Origin: UBA1723 sp045629285
GTDB taxonomy: Bacteria > Bacteroidota > Bacteroidia > Bacteroidales > Paludibacteraceae
Assembly: GCA_045629285.1 (NCBI GenBank)
Contig: JAZQQY010000029.1
Coordinates: 186,001-250,000 of the forward strand
Reading direction: 5' to 3'
DNA length: 64,000 nt
This document shows positions 8,113 through 17,758 of this stretch, piece by piece. The translations under genes were made by a program, and so were the position numbers. The first letter of the stretch is position 1; each line of letters begins with the position of its first letter. Below the pieces are notes generated by a model. It was not told the origin of the DNA and searched no databases. It saw only the letters and a list, made by a program, of their open reading frames with translations.

Positions 8113-9123
8113 ATGAGTGAAGTAATAGGAAGCGGTACTCCAGATTTCAGCCGTTTGAACGAAAGAATCGAAAGACAGAGTGCTTTCGTGGACAACCTTC
8201 TTTCCGGAATGGACACAATCATTGAAGGACAGAAGCATCTAAAAGAGATTTTGATCATAGCACTTTTGGCAGACGGACACGTTTTGCTAGAAGGTGTTCC
8301 AGGATTGGCAAAGACAGCGTCAATCACTACCCTTGCCCAGTTGATTTCAGCAAAATACAGCAGAATCCAGTTTACTCCGGATTTGTTGCCAGCTGACGTA
8401 TTGGGTACACAGATCTATAGTCAGAAGAACGAGGAGTTCACAATCAAGAAGGGACCTATCTTCGCAAACTTCGTATTGGCGGATGAGATCAACCGTGCTC
8501 CAGCAAAGGTACAGAGTGCATTGCTTGAGGGTATGCAGGAGCGTCAGGTAACAATCGGTGAGACAACATTCAAGTTGCCTTCTCCATTCTTGGTAATGGC
8601 TACACAGAACCCTGTAGAGCAGGAAGGAACATATCCGTTGCCAGAGGCACAGATGGACCGTTTCATGTTCAAAGTAATCATCACATATCCAAAGAGAGAC
8701 GAAGAAATCCGTATCATCCAGGCACAGTTGAAGCGTGAGCCAAAGACAGTGACTGCCCTACTTAACCCAGAGGACATCATCGAGGCAAGAAAAGTGGTTC
8801 ATGACGTATACATGGATGAGAAGATTCAGAAATACATCACAGAAATCGTGTTTGCGACTCGTTTCCCTAATGAGTATGGTCTAGGAAAGTTGAAAGATAT
8901 GATCGCATTCGGAGGTTCACCACGTGCATCTATCTCATTAGCAAAGGCATCTAGAGCTTACGCATTCGTAAAGCGCAGAGGATATGTATTGCCAGAGGAC
9001 GTCAGAGCAGTTGCATACGACATTCTTCGCCACCGTATCGGTTTGACTTACGAGGCAGAGGCAAACAACATGAGTACTGACGATATCATCAGCGAGATCC
9101 TTAACGCAGTAGAGGTGCCTTAA
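8113..9123 (+). CDS. MoxR-family AAA+ ATPase, first gene of the Bat operon
   Basis: A 336-residue chaperone-like ATPase. Walker A is GVPGLAKT (61-68), Walker B is VLADEIN with D124 and E125, and the sensor region reads MATQNPVEQEGTYPLPEAQ, all standard for MoxR. These ATPases are thought to help assemble or activate the VWA-domain proteins encoded next to them, here DUF58, BatA and BatB. The operon is compact from here to 16463. A weak -7-like sequence (TATCTTTT, 7966-7973) lies about 140 bases upstream, which would give a long leader. Confidence 0.93.
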   Translation: MSEVIGSGTPDFSRLNERIERQSAFVDNLLSGMDTIIEGQKHLKEILIIALLADGHVLLEGVPGLAKTASITTLAQLISAKYSRIQFTPDLLPADVLGTQIYSQKNEEFTIKKGPIFANFVLADEINRAPAKVQSALLEGMQERQVTIGETTFKLPSPFLVMATQNPVEQEGTYPLPEAQMDRFMFKVIITYPKRDEEIRIIQAQLKREPKTVTALLNPEDIIEARKVVHDVYMDEKIQKYITEIVFATRFPNEYGLGKLKDMIAFGGSPRASISLAKASRAYAFVKRRGYVLPEDVRAVAYDILRHRIGLTYEAEANNMSTDDIISEILNAVEVP

Positions 9124-9147
9124 TTTACCGTCTAAAGATATTTGGTG

Positions 9148-10035
9148 ATGGAAGACAACAAAAAGGTAGACACCAGCGAACTTTTAAAGAAAGTCCGCAA
9201 AATAGAAATCAAGACGCGAGGCCTTTCCAACAACATTTTTGCTGGAGAGTACCACACTGCGTTCAAAGGTCGCGGTATGCAGTTCGCCGAAGTTCGCGAA
9301 TACATGCCTGGCGACGATGTGAGAAGCATCGACTGGAATGTCACCGCACGCTATTCCAAGCCATTCATCAAAGTATTTGAAGAGGAACGAGAAATGACAC
9401 TTATGCTTATTGTCGACGTTTCCGGCAGTGACGACTTCGGAACTGCGGAACAGACTAAGCGTGAGTATCTTACAGAAGTGGCGGCGACAATCGCCTTTTC
9501 TGCAGCTACAAACAACGATAAGATCGGTGTCATCTTTTTCTCAGACAAAATTGAAAAGTATATTCCGCCTCAGAAAGGAAAGAAGCATATCCTCTACATT
9601 ATCAGAGAATTGTTGAGTTTCCAGCCTACAAGCAGAAAGACCGACATCAATTTTGCGCTCAAATACTTTACCAACATGGTAAAGAAACGTTGTTCGGCAT
9701 TCTTGATTTCCGACTTTATCGACGAGGGTGATTATTCAGACTCTATGTTGATCGCCAGCAGAAAGCACGATTTGGCTGCTCTACAGATCTATGATCCAAG
9801 AGAGAAAGAGTTGCCTAACGCCGGAATCATCAAGATGAAGGATGCGGAGACAAACGAAGACATGTGGGTAGACACTTCTGATTCAAACATCAGAAAGATC
9901 TACAATCAGTTTGTTGAAGAGAGAGATGAAGTATTAGCACAACGTTTTGCAAAGAGCGGAGTTGACTACATTTCCATCTCAACAACTGACGACTATGTGA
10001 AGTCGCTAATGAAACTCTTTAAGAAAAGAGCTTAA
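9148..10035 (+). CDS. DUF58 domain protein of the Bat operon
   Basis: A 295-residue cytoplasmic protein. The central DUF58 motif MQFAEVREYMPGDDVRSIDW is intact and is followed by a VWA-like fold with DVSGSDD. These proteins always accompany MoxR ATPases and batA/batB; their biochemical role is unknown. I take ATG at 9148 as the start. In-frame TTG (9142) and GTG (9145) codons lie just before it, but they would only add two residues. The gene starts 24 bases after moxR and ends 13 bases before the next gene. Confidence 0.9.
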   Translation: MEDNKKVDTSELLKKVRKIEIKTRGLSNNIFAGEYHTAFKGRGMQFAEVREYMPGDDVRSIDWNVTARYSKPFIKVFEEEREMTLMLIVDVSGSDDFGTAEQTKREYLTEVAATIAFSAATNNDKIGVIFFSDKIEKYIPPQKGKKHILYIIRELLSFQPTSRKTDINFALKYFTNMVKKRCSAFLISDFIDEGDYSDSMLIASRKHDLAALQIYDPREKELPNAGIIKMKDAETNEDMWVDTSDSNIRKIYNQFVEERDEVLAQRFAKSGVDYISISTTDDYVKSLMKLFKKRA

Positions 10036-10048
10036 AACATTGTAATTC

Positions 10049-11035
10049 ATGAAATTTCATAGTATAGCCATAGTTTTTTTCTTATGCAGTAGTCTTGCAG
10101 CCAACGCAGCAAGCCTAGTAGCGAAAATGGATTCGGCCCATATCGGTATAGGCAGGCAGACGGCTGTCCACTTGACCTTGAACCAGCCTAAGGACAAATA
10201 CTTCGAACTTAATGTGGAGAAAGATACCACAGGAAAGGTCGAGGTTGTAAAACTTAAGCAGGCAGACACAACAGACTTGGGCGGAATGCTTGAAATCAAA
10301 CAGGATGTCATCATAACATCGTTTGATTCAGGAAGTTGCATTATTCCTCCATTCAAATATGTCGACATAAGATCAGGCGAGACAGTGTCGTGCAACGCTC
10401 TTGCATTGGAAGTCAACAATGACATCGAAATCAAACTTGACGAAGCAGGTCAGCCTGACTCAACAAGTGTGAATGACATCAAGGAAATCATGTCGATTGG
10501 TTTTGATTGGGGAAAATTCTTCACAATCCTACTGATCATCCTACTTTCTGCCGTACTTGGCTTCTTGGGTTGGAAATACCTATGGCCAATCATCAAGAAG
10601 AAGCTTGATAAGCGTAAAGCAGAGAAGGAAGGTTTGGAAATTCCAGAGGAGACAGCTGTTGTGTTGCCTCTAGAGGTAATTGCAAATCAGAAACTTGACG
10701 CTATCAAGAGCAAAAGGATTTGGCAGGATGAGAGTCGCATCAAGGAGTACTATTCCGATTTGACAGACACACTTCGTGAATACTTCTGCGGTAGATTCGG
10801 AATCAATGCTATGGAGATGACATCCGACGAAATTTTGGATGAGTTGAAATACAATCCTAAGGCAATGCCAATGATTGAACAATTGAAAGACGTGTTGAGA
10901 AAAGCCGATATGGCAAAGTTTGCCAAGACCTTCCCAACAGAGAGCGACTGTGAATCGAGTCTTGCAAACTCTTACTATATAGTAAGTTCAACAACTCCGA
11001 CATCGTCTGCAATCGAAGGAGAGCAAAAGTCATAA
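10049..11035 (+). CDS. Bat operon membrane protein, BatD-like, single TM
   Basis: A 328-residue protein with a signal peptide (cleavage likely after ANAA near residue 21). A beta-rich periplasmic domain runs to about residue 150 and one membrane segment lies near 155-178 (FFTILLIILLSAVLGFLGWKYLWP). A basic cytoplasmic tail follows with helices (KRIWQDESRIKEYYSDLTDTL). The arrangement is that of a small BatD relative, and the position between the DUF58 gene and batA is typical of Bacteroidota. No enzymatic motif is visible. It probably docks the VWA proteins at the membrane; this is inference from position and topology. Confidence 0.75.
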   Translation: MKFHSIAIVFFLCSSLAANAASLVAKMDSAHIGIGRQTAVHLTLNQPKDKYFELNVEKDTTGKVEVVKLKQADTTDLGGMLEIKQDVIITSFDSGSCIIPPFKYVDIRSGETVSCNALALEVNNDIEIKLDEAGQPDSTSVNDIKEIMSIGFDWGKFFTILLIILLSAVLGFLGWKYLWPIIKKKLDKRKAEKEGLEIPEETAVVLPLEVIANQKLDAIKSKRIWQDESRIKEYYSDLTDTLREYFCGRFGINAMEMTSDEILDELKYNPKAMPMIEQLKDVLRKADMAKFAKTFPTESDCESSLANSYYIVSSTTPTSSAIEGEQKS

Positions 11036-11072
11036 ACTGACAGCTATCAAATAACATTTAGCATAACGACTT

Positions 11073-12062
11073 ATGTTCACATTTGAATCACCACAATATT
11101 TATACTTAATGCTGCTTATCATTCCGATAACAGCATGGTATATTTGGAGACGAAACAAACAGACAGCCAATCTGCAGGTTTCTACTATCTCTCCATTCAA
11201 GAAAGCGCCAAAGAGTATAAGATACTACTTTCTCCACTTGCCGTTTGTGTTGAGAATGCTAGCATTGGCTTTGCTGTGCGTCATTCTTGCACGTCCACAA
11301 AGTTCGGAGACTTGGTCTGACCAGAATGTAGAAGGTATCGACATCATGATGTCTTTGGATATCTCCGGATCAATGTTGGCTGAGGATTTGAAACCCAACA
11401 GACTAGAGGCAGCAAAGAGCATCAGTGCAGATTTCGTCAACAGCCGTCCGAACGACAACATCGGTTTGGTTGTATTCTCAGGAGAGAGTTTCACACAGTG
11501 TCCGCTTACTACCGACAAAGCAGCATTGTCGCAATTGTTTGGCGTGATCAACGAACAGATGATCCAGGCAAACGGAACTGCCATAGGTCTTGGTTTGGCA
11601 TCTGCCGTAAACAGATTGAAGGACAGTCAAGCAAAATCAAAAGTGATTATCCTGCTTACCGACGGTTCTAACAACACTGGAGAAATCGACCCAATGATGG
11701 CGAGTGATTTGGCTAAGACATTCGGCATCCGCGTCTATACAATCGGAGTTGGAACAAAAGGTATGGCACCCTACCCTTTCCAGACAGCGTTTGGAATCCA
11801 GCGCCAGATGGTACCGGTTGACATCGATGAAGGTACACTTAAGTCAATTTCCGGAAACACAGATGGAAAGTATTTCCGTGCAACTGACAACAAATCTTTG
11901 AAGGCAATCTACGAAGAGATCGATCAGTTGGAGAAAACGAAGATCAGTGTACAAGAATACAGTAAAAAGAACGAGGAATATTTGCCATTCGCACTTGCTC
12001 TGCTTGGCATTATGCTTCTTGAGTTCTTAGTGCGTTATTTGGCTGTACGCCACAACCCATAA
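11073..12062 (+). CDS. batA: BatA, VWA-domain membrane protein
   Basis: A 329-residue protein with two N-terminal membrane segments (about 5-25 and 50-72), a von Willebrand factor A domain, and a C-terminal membrane segment (FALALLGIMLLEFLVRYLA). The metal-ion-dependent adhesion site DISGS starts at D96, with the downstream T and D (LTTD, LLTDGSNN) also present. The Bat (Bacteroides aerotolerance) proteins are linked to survival under oxygen exposure, but their mechanism is not settled. It is followed after 12 bases by its paralogue batB. Confidence 0.9.
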   Translation: MFTFESPQYLYLMLLIIPITAWYIWRRNKQTANLQVSTISPFKKAPKSIRYYFLHLPFVLRMLALALLCVILARPQSSETWSDQNVEGIDIMMSLDISGSMLAEDLKPNRLEAAKSISADFVNSRPNDNIGLVVFSGESFTQCPLTTDKAALSQLFGVINEQMIQANGTAIGLGLASAVNRLKDSQAKSKVIILLTDGSNNTGEIDPMMASDLAKTFGIRVYTIGVGTKGMAPYPFQTAFGIQRQMVPVDIDEGTLKSISGNTDGKYFRATDNKSLKAIYEEIDQLEKTKISVQEYSKKNEEYLPFALALLGIMLLEFLVRYLAVRHNP

Positions 12063-12074
12063 AGGATTAAGAGT

Positions 12075-13088
12075 ATGTTTAGATTTGCAAATTCAGAATA
12101 TCTATACCTGCTTTTCATACTGATACCGATGGCAGCAATCTTCGGTTACGCAATGTATCGCAGAAGCAGAAATCTTAAGAAATTCGGAAACATTCAGATT
12201 CTAAAGCAGTTTATGCCGGGCTACACAAAAGGCAGATACTATGTCAAATGCGCATTGTATCTAATCGCATTTGCCGGAGCTGTATTTGTCGCTGCTCGTC
12301 CACAATTCGGTTCTAAACTTGAGATGGTGAAGCGTAAAGGTGTAGAGGTAATGATCGCGATGGACGTTTCAAACTCTATGCTATGTGAAGATATCAAGCC
12401 AAATCGTCTACAGAAATCAAAGCAGATGATCTATAAGTTTGTCGACGGAATGGAAAACGACAAACTTGGTTTGGTGATTTTTGCAGGTCAGGCATTCACT
12501 CAACTTCCGTTGACAGCCGATTATAGTGCTGCAAAGATGTATGCTTCAAACATCAGCACAGGAGTTATCCCTACACAAGGTACAGCAATCGGTGCTGCTA
12601 TCAGAATGGCAAGCAACGGTTTCAGCAGCAAGACAAATGTAGGTAAAGCCATCATCGTAATCACAGATGGTGAGAACCACGAGGACGACGCTATAGAGCA
12701 AGCCAAAGCTGCATACGAAAGTGGAATTCAGGTGCATGTGATCGGTATCGGTAAGCCTGAGGGTGCCCCTATCCCAGACGGACACGGAAGTTTCCGCAAA
12801 GACATTGACGGACAGACAGTCATCACAAAGCTTAACGAGCAGATGGCAACAGAGATTGCAGCTGCAGGAGGTGGCATGTATATCAGAGCCGACAATACGA
12901 ACAACGCATTGAAGTATATTCAGGATGAACTTAACAAGTCTGCCAAGGGTGATGTGGAGAGCAAAGTCTACACAGATTTCGATGAGCAGTTCCAGTCAAT
13001 CGCATGGATTGTACTTGTATTGTTGATTTTGGACGTATTCATCAGAGAGAGAAAGAACAAGTTCTTTTCAAAATTCAAACTATTTTAG
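12075..13088 (+). CDS. batB: BatB, VWA-domain membrane protein
   Basis: A 337-residue paralogue of BatA with the same plan: two N-terminal membrane segments, a VWA domain with DVSNS starting at D97 and the matching LTAD and VITDGENHEDD motifs, and a C-terminal membrane segment (IAWIVLVLLILDVFIRE). BatA and BatB are expected to interact through their metal sites with TPR partners such as BatC and BatE. It lies 12 bases after batA and 23 bases before batC. Confidence 0.9.
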   Translation: MFRFANSEYLYLLFILIPMAAIFGYAMYRRSRNLKKFGNIQILKQFMPGYTKGRYYVKCALYLIAFAGAVFVAARPQFGSKLEMVKRKGVEVMIAMDVSNSMLCEDIKPNRLQKSKQMIYKFVDGMENDKLGLVIFAGQAFTQLPLTADYSAAKMYASNISTGVIPTQGTAIGAAIRMASNGFSSKTNVGKAIIVITDGENHEDDAIEQAKAAYESGIQVHVIGIGKPEGAPIPDGHGSFRKDIDGQTVITKLNEQMATEIAAAGGGMYIRADNTNNALKYIQDELNKSAKGDVESKVYTDFDEQFQSIAWIVLVLLILDVFIRERKNKFFSKFKLF

Positions 13089-13111
13089 AACCGTCTAATT
13101 AAGTATTGACC

Positions 13112-13816
13112 ATGAACAAGACTATGATAAATAAGTTGTTAGCGTCTACAATAGTTGCACTTTTCAGTGTTGCCGCCTATGCTTCCGAGCCTGAGGATGA
13201 CGATATCCGCAGTGGAAACAAGAAGTATAAAAATGGCGACTTCACAGGTGCTGAATCAGATTATAGAAAAGCATTGGACAAGAATGTCGCATCCAAAATT
13301 GCAAACTACAATATGGGAAACACCCTATATCGTAGAAACGAGAAGGATATGGCACTTGACCACTATAAACAGGCGTTAAGCGACAAAAACAGCAACGAGG
13401 AAAACGCTGCTATCATGCACAATATCGGCAATACATACCTCATGAACAAGAAGTATCAAGAGAGTATTGACGCATACAAGAAGAGTCTGAAACTTAATCC
13501 TGATGACGAAGAGACCCGCTACAACCTTGCATACGCCAAGAAGATGTTGGAGATTCAGCAGCAACAACAGCAGAATCAAAACCAGAATCAGCAGCAACAG
13601 CAGCAAGACCAACAGCAGGATCCTCCTAAAGACGGCAAGGAGAAAGAGAATCACGACCACGACAATAATGCCCAGGAGGGACAAAGTCACATGGATGAGA
13701 ATTCTGCACGTCAGTTGCTAGAAGCCTTGGAGAGAGACGAAAAGGACAAGCAGGACGAGAGAATGAAGGAGCAGATGAAGAATGTAAAAAAGAAAAGAAT
13801 AGAGAAAGACTGGTAA
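13112..13816 (+). CDS. batC: BatC, TPR protein
   Basis: A 234-residue exported protein with a signal peptide ending near AYASEPE. It has three or so tetratricopeptide repeats (NYNMGNTLYRRNEKDMALDH, then IGNTYLMNKKYQESIDAYKK). A Gln-rich run (about residues 148-168) and a highly charged tail follow. I take ATG at 13112 as the start; an in-frame TTG at 13106 is less likely. TPR proteins in this operon are taken to be scaffolds for BatA and BatB. The Gln/Asn run is encoded by repetitive CAG/CAA codons and could vary in length. Confidence 0.88.
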   Translation: MNKTMINKLLASTIVALFSVAAYASEPEDDDIRSGNKKYKNGDFTGAESDYRKALDKNVASKIANYNMGNTLYRRNEKDMALDHYKQALSDKNSNEENAAIMHNIGNTYLMNKKYQESIDAYKKSLKLNPDDEETRYNLAYAKKMLEIQQQQQQNQNQNQQQQQQDQQQDPPKDGKEKENHDHDNNAQEGQSHMDENSARQLLEALERDEKDKQDERMKEQMKNVKKKRIEKDW

Positions 13817-13835
13817 AAAATACCAGAATTTTGAT

Positions 13836-13843
13836 TATTTTTG
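13836..13843 (+). promoter_or_regulatory. Possible internal -7 element before batD
   Basis: TATTTTTG matches TAnnTTTG in the 47-base gap between batC and batD, which is the widest gap within the distal part of the operon. No well-spaced TTG is present, so an internal promoter is only possible. Confidence 0.35.
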
Positions 13844-13863
13844 CATTATTAAGATAACGTAAA

Positions 13864-15705
13864 ATGAAAAAGATATTTGCCATACTACTGACTTTAACAT
13901 ACTTAAGTGTAATGTCAGTCTTTGCAGCAGGAGAGGTTTCGTTCGTAGCGAAGGCCGATAATGTTGTGGCTATAGGACAGAAGTTTAAACTAACATTTAC
14001 ACTTAACAATGCAGAAACAGACAATGTACAGCTTCCGCTTGAATCGTTGTCTGACTTCACAATACTATTTGGACCTGCAGTATCCACAAGTCAGAGTTTC
14101 CAGAGCATGAACGGTAATGTTGTCAGAACAAACTCGACAACATACTCATACACATTGACTCCAAACAAGGAAGGAACATTCACAATATCTCCAGCAAAAG
14201 CGACTGTCGGGGACAAGATCGTTCGTTCCAATGCTTTGGCAATCAAAGTAATCAAGGGCGAGGACAATGCCAATCAGAACCAATCGGGAGCACAGAGCTC
14301 AAGCGGCGGTTTGAAAATCAACGACAACGACTTGTTCATCCGTACTGAGGTTTCAAAGTCAAAGATGTACGAGCAGGAGCCATTCGTAGTGACAACAAAG
14401 GTTTACTACCGTGTTGCATTGCGCAGTTTCGACGATTACAAATTGCCGGAATACAAAGGCTTTATATCACAGGAAATCGAGGTTCCAAACGCAGAACGCC
14501 AGAGCAGGGAAAACGTGAACGGAAAGGTTTACGACACATACATTCTTAAAAAGTGTGTGTTGATTCCACAAAAAAGCGGTTCTCAGGAATTGGAGAAAGG
14601 AAACATCGGAGCCATCGTACAGGTTCGTATCCAAGGTGGAGGAAGAGGTTTCTTCGACGACATGTTTGGCCAGATACGCGAGGTTAAAAAGAACCTGACT
14701 ATCCCATCAGCAAAGATCAACGTACAGGAATTGCCAAAGAACGGCAAGCCAGCAAACTTTAGCGGTGCTGTTGGTTCATATACTATGAACACTTCGATCA
14801 CACCTGAGGATGGCTACAAAACAAACGATGCCATCAACATCAAGATTAAGATCAACGGTAACGGAAATCTTAAGTACGCTAAGAATCCTGAAATAAAGTT
14901 TCCTACCGACTTCGAACTTTACGATCCTAAGGTTACATCTAAGATCAAACCTTCAGATTCAGGTCTTAACGGAAATAAAGAGATCGAGTATCTTGCAATC
15001 GCACGTTATCCTGGCGACTACGTAATTCCATCTGCTGAATTCAGCTACTTTGATGTCAAGAGTAAAACTTACAAGACACTGAAGACACCAGAATACAAGA
15101 TCAGTGTTGAGAAGGGAGCTGAGACATCGGACAACCAGACTGTTGTATCTAACTTCACGAACAAGGAGAGCATCAAGTATCTTAATTCAAATGAGATTCG
15201 CCACATCAACACTAAGGATTTGAAGACATATCCAAAGAATGATTACCTATTCGGCACAATGGGATTCTACCTATGGTTCATCATTCCTTTGGTACTATTC
15301 GTAATCTCTTACTTCTTGTTGAGAAAGTATGCAGAAGAGAACAGCAACATCATCTTGGTAAAGAAGAAGAAAGCCAACAAGCAGGCGTTGAAGAGATTGG
15401 CTACTGCTAAGTCATTCCTTGACAAGAACGAGTTGAAGCCATTCTACGAAGAGACAAGCAAGGCTGTTATCGGATTCGTAAGCGACAAGTTCAATATTCC
15501 TGTAGCACAACAGAATAAGGATGCTATGGAAGAGATCTTGAAGGAGAAAGGATTGTCCGATGAGACTATCAAAGACTTCACAAAGATTTTGAATACATGC
15601 CAGTTTGCAAGTTTTGCTTCTACTGCTGTAACAGAGTCGCCAAACGACATCTACAACAACGCAATAGCTCTAATCAACACAATTGAAGAGGAGGTAAAGA
15701 AATGA
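13864..15705 (+). CDS. batD: BatD, oxygen-tolerance protein
   Basis: A 613-residue protein with a signal peptide (cleavage near FAAGEVS). A long run of beta-sandwich domains occupies the periplasm (about 25-460), one membrane segment lies at about 465-487 (FYLWFIIPLVLFVISYFLLR), and a basic, helical cytoplasmic tail ends the protein. Size and plan agree with the BatD family. Motif GRGFFDDMFG near residue 260 is typical. Its stop overlaps the batE start (ATGA at 15702-15705), so translation of the two is probably coupled. Confidence 0.9.
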   Translation: MKKIFAILLTLTYLSVMSVFAAGEVSFVAKADNVVAIGQKFKLTFTLNNAETDNVQLPLESLSDFTILFGPAVSTSQSFQSMNGNVVRTNSTTYSYTLTPNKEGTFTISPAKATVGDKIVRSNALAIKVIKGEDNANQNQSGAQSSSGGLKINDNDLFIRTEVSKSKMYEQEPFVVTTKVYYRVALRSFDDYKLPEYKGFISQEIEVPNAERQSRENVNGKVYDTYILKKCVLIPQKSGSQELEKGNIGAIVQVRIQGGGRGFFDDMFGQIREVKKNLTIPSAKINVQELPKNGKPANFSGAVGSYTMNTSITPEDGYKTNDAINIKIKINGNGNLKYAKNPEIKFPTDFELYDPKVTSKIKPSDSGLNGNKEIEYLAIARYPGDYVIPSAEFSYFDVKSKTYKTLKTPEYKISVEKGAETSDNQTVVSNFTNKESIKYLNSNEIRHINTKDLKTYPKNDYLFGTMGFYLWFIIPLVLFVISYFLLRKYAEENSNIILVKKKKANKQALKRLATAKSFLDKNELKPFYEETSKAVIGFVSDKFNIPVAQQNKDAMEEILKEKGLSDETIKDFTKILNTCQFASFASTAVTESPNDIYNNAIALINTIEEEVKK

Positions 15706-16463
15706 AGACAATGAAGAATATTATATTGACCATCGTATTATCGTTGTCTGTCCTTAACGTTTGGGCAGGTGCTGATTCCAGAATCATCAATGGTAATGCA
15801 GCCTACTCTGCAGAGAAGTATGACGAGGCTATTGCACTATACGAAGATCTAGCTAAGACTCAAGAGAGCGCAGCTCTTTATTATAATCTAGGAAACGCTT
15901 ACTATAAGACAGGAAAGATTGCACCAGCAATTCTTAACTACGAAAGAGCAATGCTTCTTGATCCTAACGACGACGATATCAAGAGCAACCTAGGAATGGC
16001 AAAACTACAGACTGTAGATAAGGATGAATCATCTATCGACCAGCTTGCTATTTCAGAGTGGGTACGAAGCTTTGTCGACCTTTACAGCTCTAACGCATGG
16101 GCAGTAATGTCAATAGTATTTTTCATTCTTACTCTTGTAGGTACAGCGTTTTATCTTTATGTAAAGAGCATTGGAATTCGTAAATTCGGATTCATCAGTG
16201 CAATCGTCACATTCTTGGTCTGCATTGTAAGTTTCTTCTGTGCAAAAAATTCAAAAGACAGAAACACAACTCACGAGTATGCCATCATATTCACTCCTTC
16301 CGTGACAGCAAAGTCTTCACCAAAGGACAATGCTACTGATGCTTTAGTTCTGCACGAAGGAACAAAAGTGAAGGTGACTCAAGAAGATAAAGGTTGGTTC
16401 TATATAGAGACAAGCGGAGGGCACAAAGCTTGGATCAAATGTAGCGACGCGCAAAAGATTTAA
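15702..16463 (+). CDS. batE: BatE, TPR and SH3 protein
   Basis: A 253-residue protein with a signal peptide (near VWAGADS) and TPR units (AALYYNLGNAYYKTGKIAPA, then ILNYERAMLLDPNDDDI). Two membrane segments lie near 130-150 and 160-180. The C-terminal SH3-like domain ends HEGTKVKVTQEDKGWFYIE. This order is the usual BatE plan. It closes the operon; the stop is followed after eight bases by a heptamer array that can fold into a strong hairpin and may act as the operon's 3' end. Confidence 0.88.
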   Translation: MKTMKNIILTIVLSLSVLNVWAGADSRIINGNAAYSAEKYDEAIALYEDLAKTQESAALYYNLGNAYYKTGKIAPAILNYERAMLLDPNDDDIKSNLGMAKLQTVDKDESSIDQLAISEWVRSFVDLYSSNAWAVMSIVFFILTLVGTAFYLYVKSIGIRKFGFISAIVTFLVCIVSFFCAKNSKDRNTTHEYAIIFTPSVTAKSSPKDNATDALVLHEGTKVKVTQEDKGWFYIETSGGHKAWIKCSDAQKI

Positions 16464-16474
16464 AATGCCCAATA

Positions 16475-16516
16475 TTAAATGCTAAATGCTCATTCTGCAT
16501 TTAGCATTTCTAATTT
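16475..16516 (+). repeat. Heptamer array folding into a 13-bp hairpin after batE
   Basis: Six 7-base units (TTAAATG, CTAAATG, CTCATTC, TGCATTT, AGCATTT, CTAATTT) switch to the complementary word in the middle. AAATGCTAAATGC (16477-16489) and GCATTTAGCATTT (16497-16509) are perfect inverted arms around a 7-base loop, followed by a T-rich stretch, so it could serve as the terminator of the Bat operon. Confidence 0.7.
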
Positions 16517-16524
16517 TTTAAACC

Positions 16525-17751
16525 ATGCATAACAATCTAAACAAACTGGTTGAACGCTTTTTCAACTATGTCAAAATAGACACACAATCCGACGAAAACA
16601 CTCACATAACTCCGTCGACTGCATCACAAGGTTATTTTGCAGAGACGTTGGCTAACGAATTGGAAGAAATCGGTCTACAGGACGTCCATATCAGCAGTCA
16701 TTCTTATATCACTGCGACAATCCCGGCAAACTGTGATTGCGACGCCCCTACAATCGGTTTCATAGCCCACATGGATACAAGTCCAGAGACATCAGGAGCG
16801 AACGTAAAGCCACAGGTTGTAAAGTTTTTGGGAGATACTCTTGTCATCAATAAAGAAAAAGGCATTGAGATCAAGGCTCGTGAATATAGGGAGTTGAACA
16901 ACTACATCGGCGAGGAGATCATCACATCAGATGGCACTACCCTACTTGGCGCAGACGACAAGGCAGGAATCGCAGAGATCGTAACTGCAGCAGAATATCT
17001 AATTCAGCATCCGGAGATCAAGCATGGCAAAATACGTATCGCTTTCACTCCTGACGAGGAGATCGGTGAAGGTGCCGACCATTTCAATGTCGAGAAATTC
17101 GGGGCCGATTTCGCCTATACAGTAGACGGAGGAGGAATCGGAGAGATCGAGTATGAAAACTTCAACGCAGCAGCTGCAACAATTAAATTCACAGGTCACA
17201 ATATTCACCCTGGATATGCTTTAGGCAAAATGGTCAATGCCAACCGCCTCATCTCCGATTTCTTGAATATGCTTCCTGAGGATGAAACTCCAGAAACGAC
17301 TGACGGCTACAAAGGTTTCTTCCACGTAACAGGAATGGAATCATCCGTAACATCAGGAGAGATCAACCTTATCATCCGCGACTTCGACGAGAAGAGTTTC
17401 CAGGACAGAAAAGAGTATTTGCAGCGAATTGTAGATGCATTGAACGCTCACTACAAAAAAGCTAAGGTAGTGCTTGAGATCAGAGATCAGTACGCCAACA
17501 TGAAGCAGGAAATCGAGAAGGTTCCTCACGTTGTGGATAGAGCAATCAACGCAATGAAGAAGTTGGACATCACACCAGTTGTAGTACCGATTCGTGGAGG
17601 CACAGACGGTGCACGCCTATCATTCATGGGACTACCCTGCCCTAACCTGTTCGCAGGCGGACACAACTTCCATTCCAACACAGAATACATTCCTGTGTTG
17701 TCGATGAAAGCTGCTATGGATGTGATTATTGAGATTGCCAAGTGCTGTTGA
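16525..17751 (+). CDS. pepT: Peptidase T (tripeptide aminopeptidase)
   Basis: A 408-residue zinc aminopeptidase of family M20 that removes the N-terminal residue of tripeptides in the cytoplasm. The metal-site motifs are in order: AHMDTSPETSG, GADDKAGIAEI, TPDEEIGEGAD, the VDGGGIGE strand and HNFHSNTEY near the C-terminus. Length is normal. The start codon lies 9 bases after the batE hairpin array. The next gene begins 7 bases after its stop. Regulation is not visible. Confidence 0.94.
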   Translation: MHNNLNKLVERFFNYVKIDTQSDENTHITPSTASQGYFAETLANELEEIGLQDVHISSHSYITATIPANCDCDAPTIGFIAHMDTSPETSGANVKPQVVKFLGDTLVINKEKGIEIKAREYRELNNYIGEEIITSDGTTLLGADDKAGIAEIVTAAEYLIQHPEIKHGKIRIAFTPDEEIGEGADHFNVEKFGADFAYTVDGGGIGEIEYENFNAAAATIKFTGHNIHPGYALGKMVNANRLISDFLNMLPEDETPETTDGYKGFFHVTGMESSVTSGEINLIIRDFDEKSFQDRKEYLQRIVDALNAHYKKAKVVLEIRDQYANMKQEIEKVPHVVDRAINAMKKLDITPVVVPIRGGTDGARLSFMGLPCPNLFAGGHNFHSNTEYIPVLSMKAAMDVIIEIAKCC

Positions 17752-17758
17752 TTTCATT

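Noticed and set aside
13376..13690. A Leu/Val-rich minus-strand frame in batC that looks like a membrane protein
   Set aside because: It is the antisense of the CAG/CAA-coded Gln run of batC; such complement frames always look hydrophobic.
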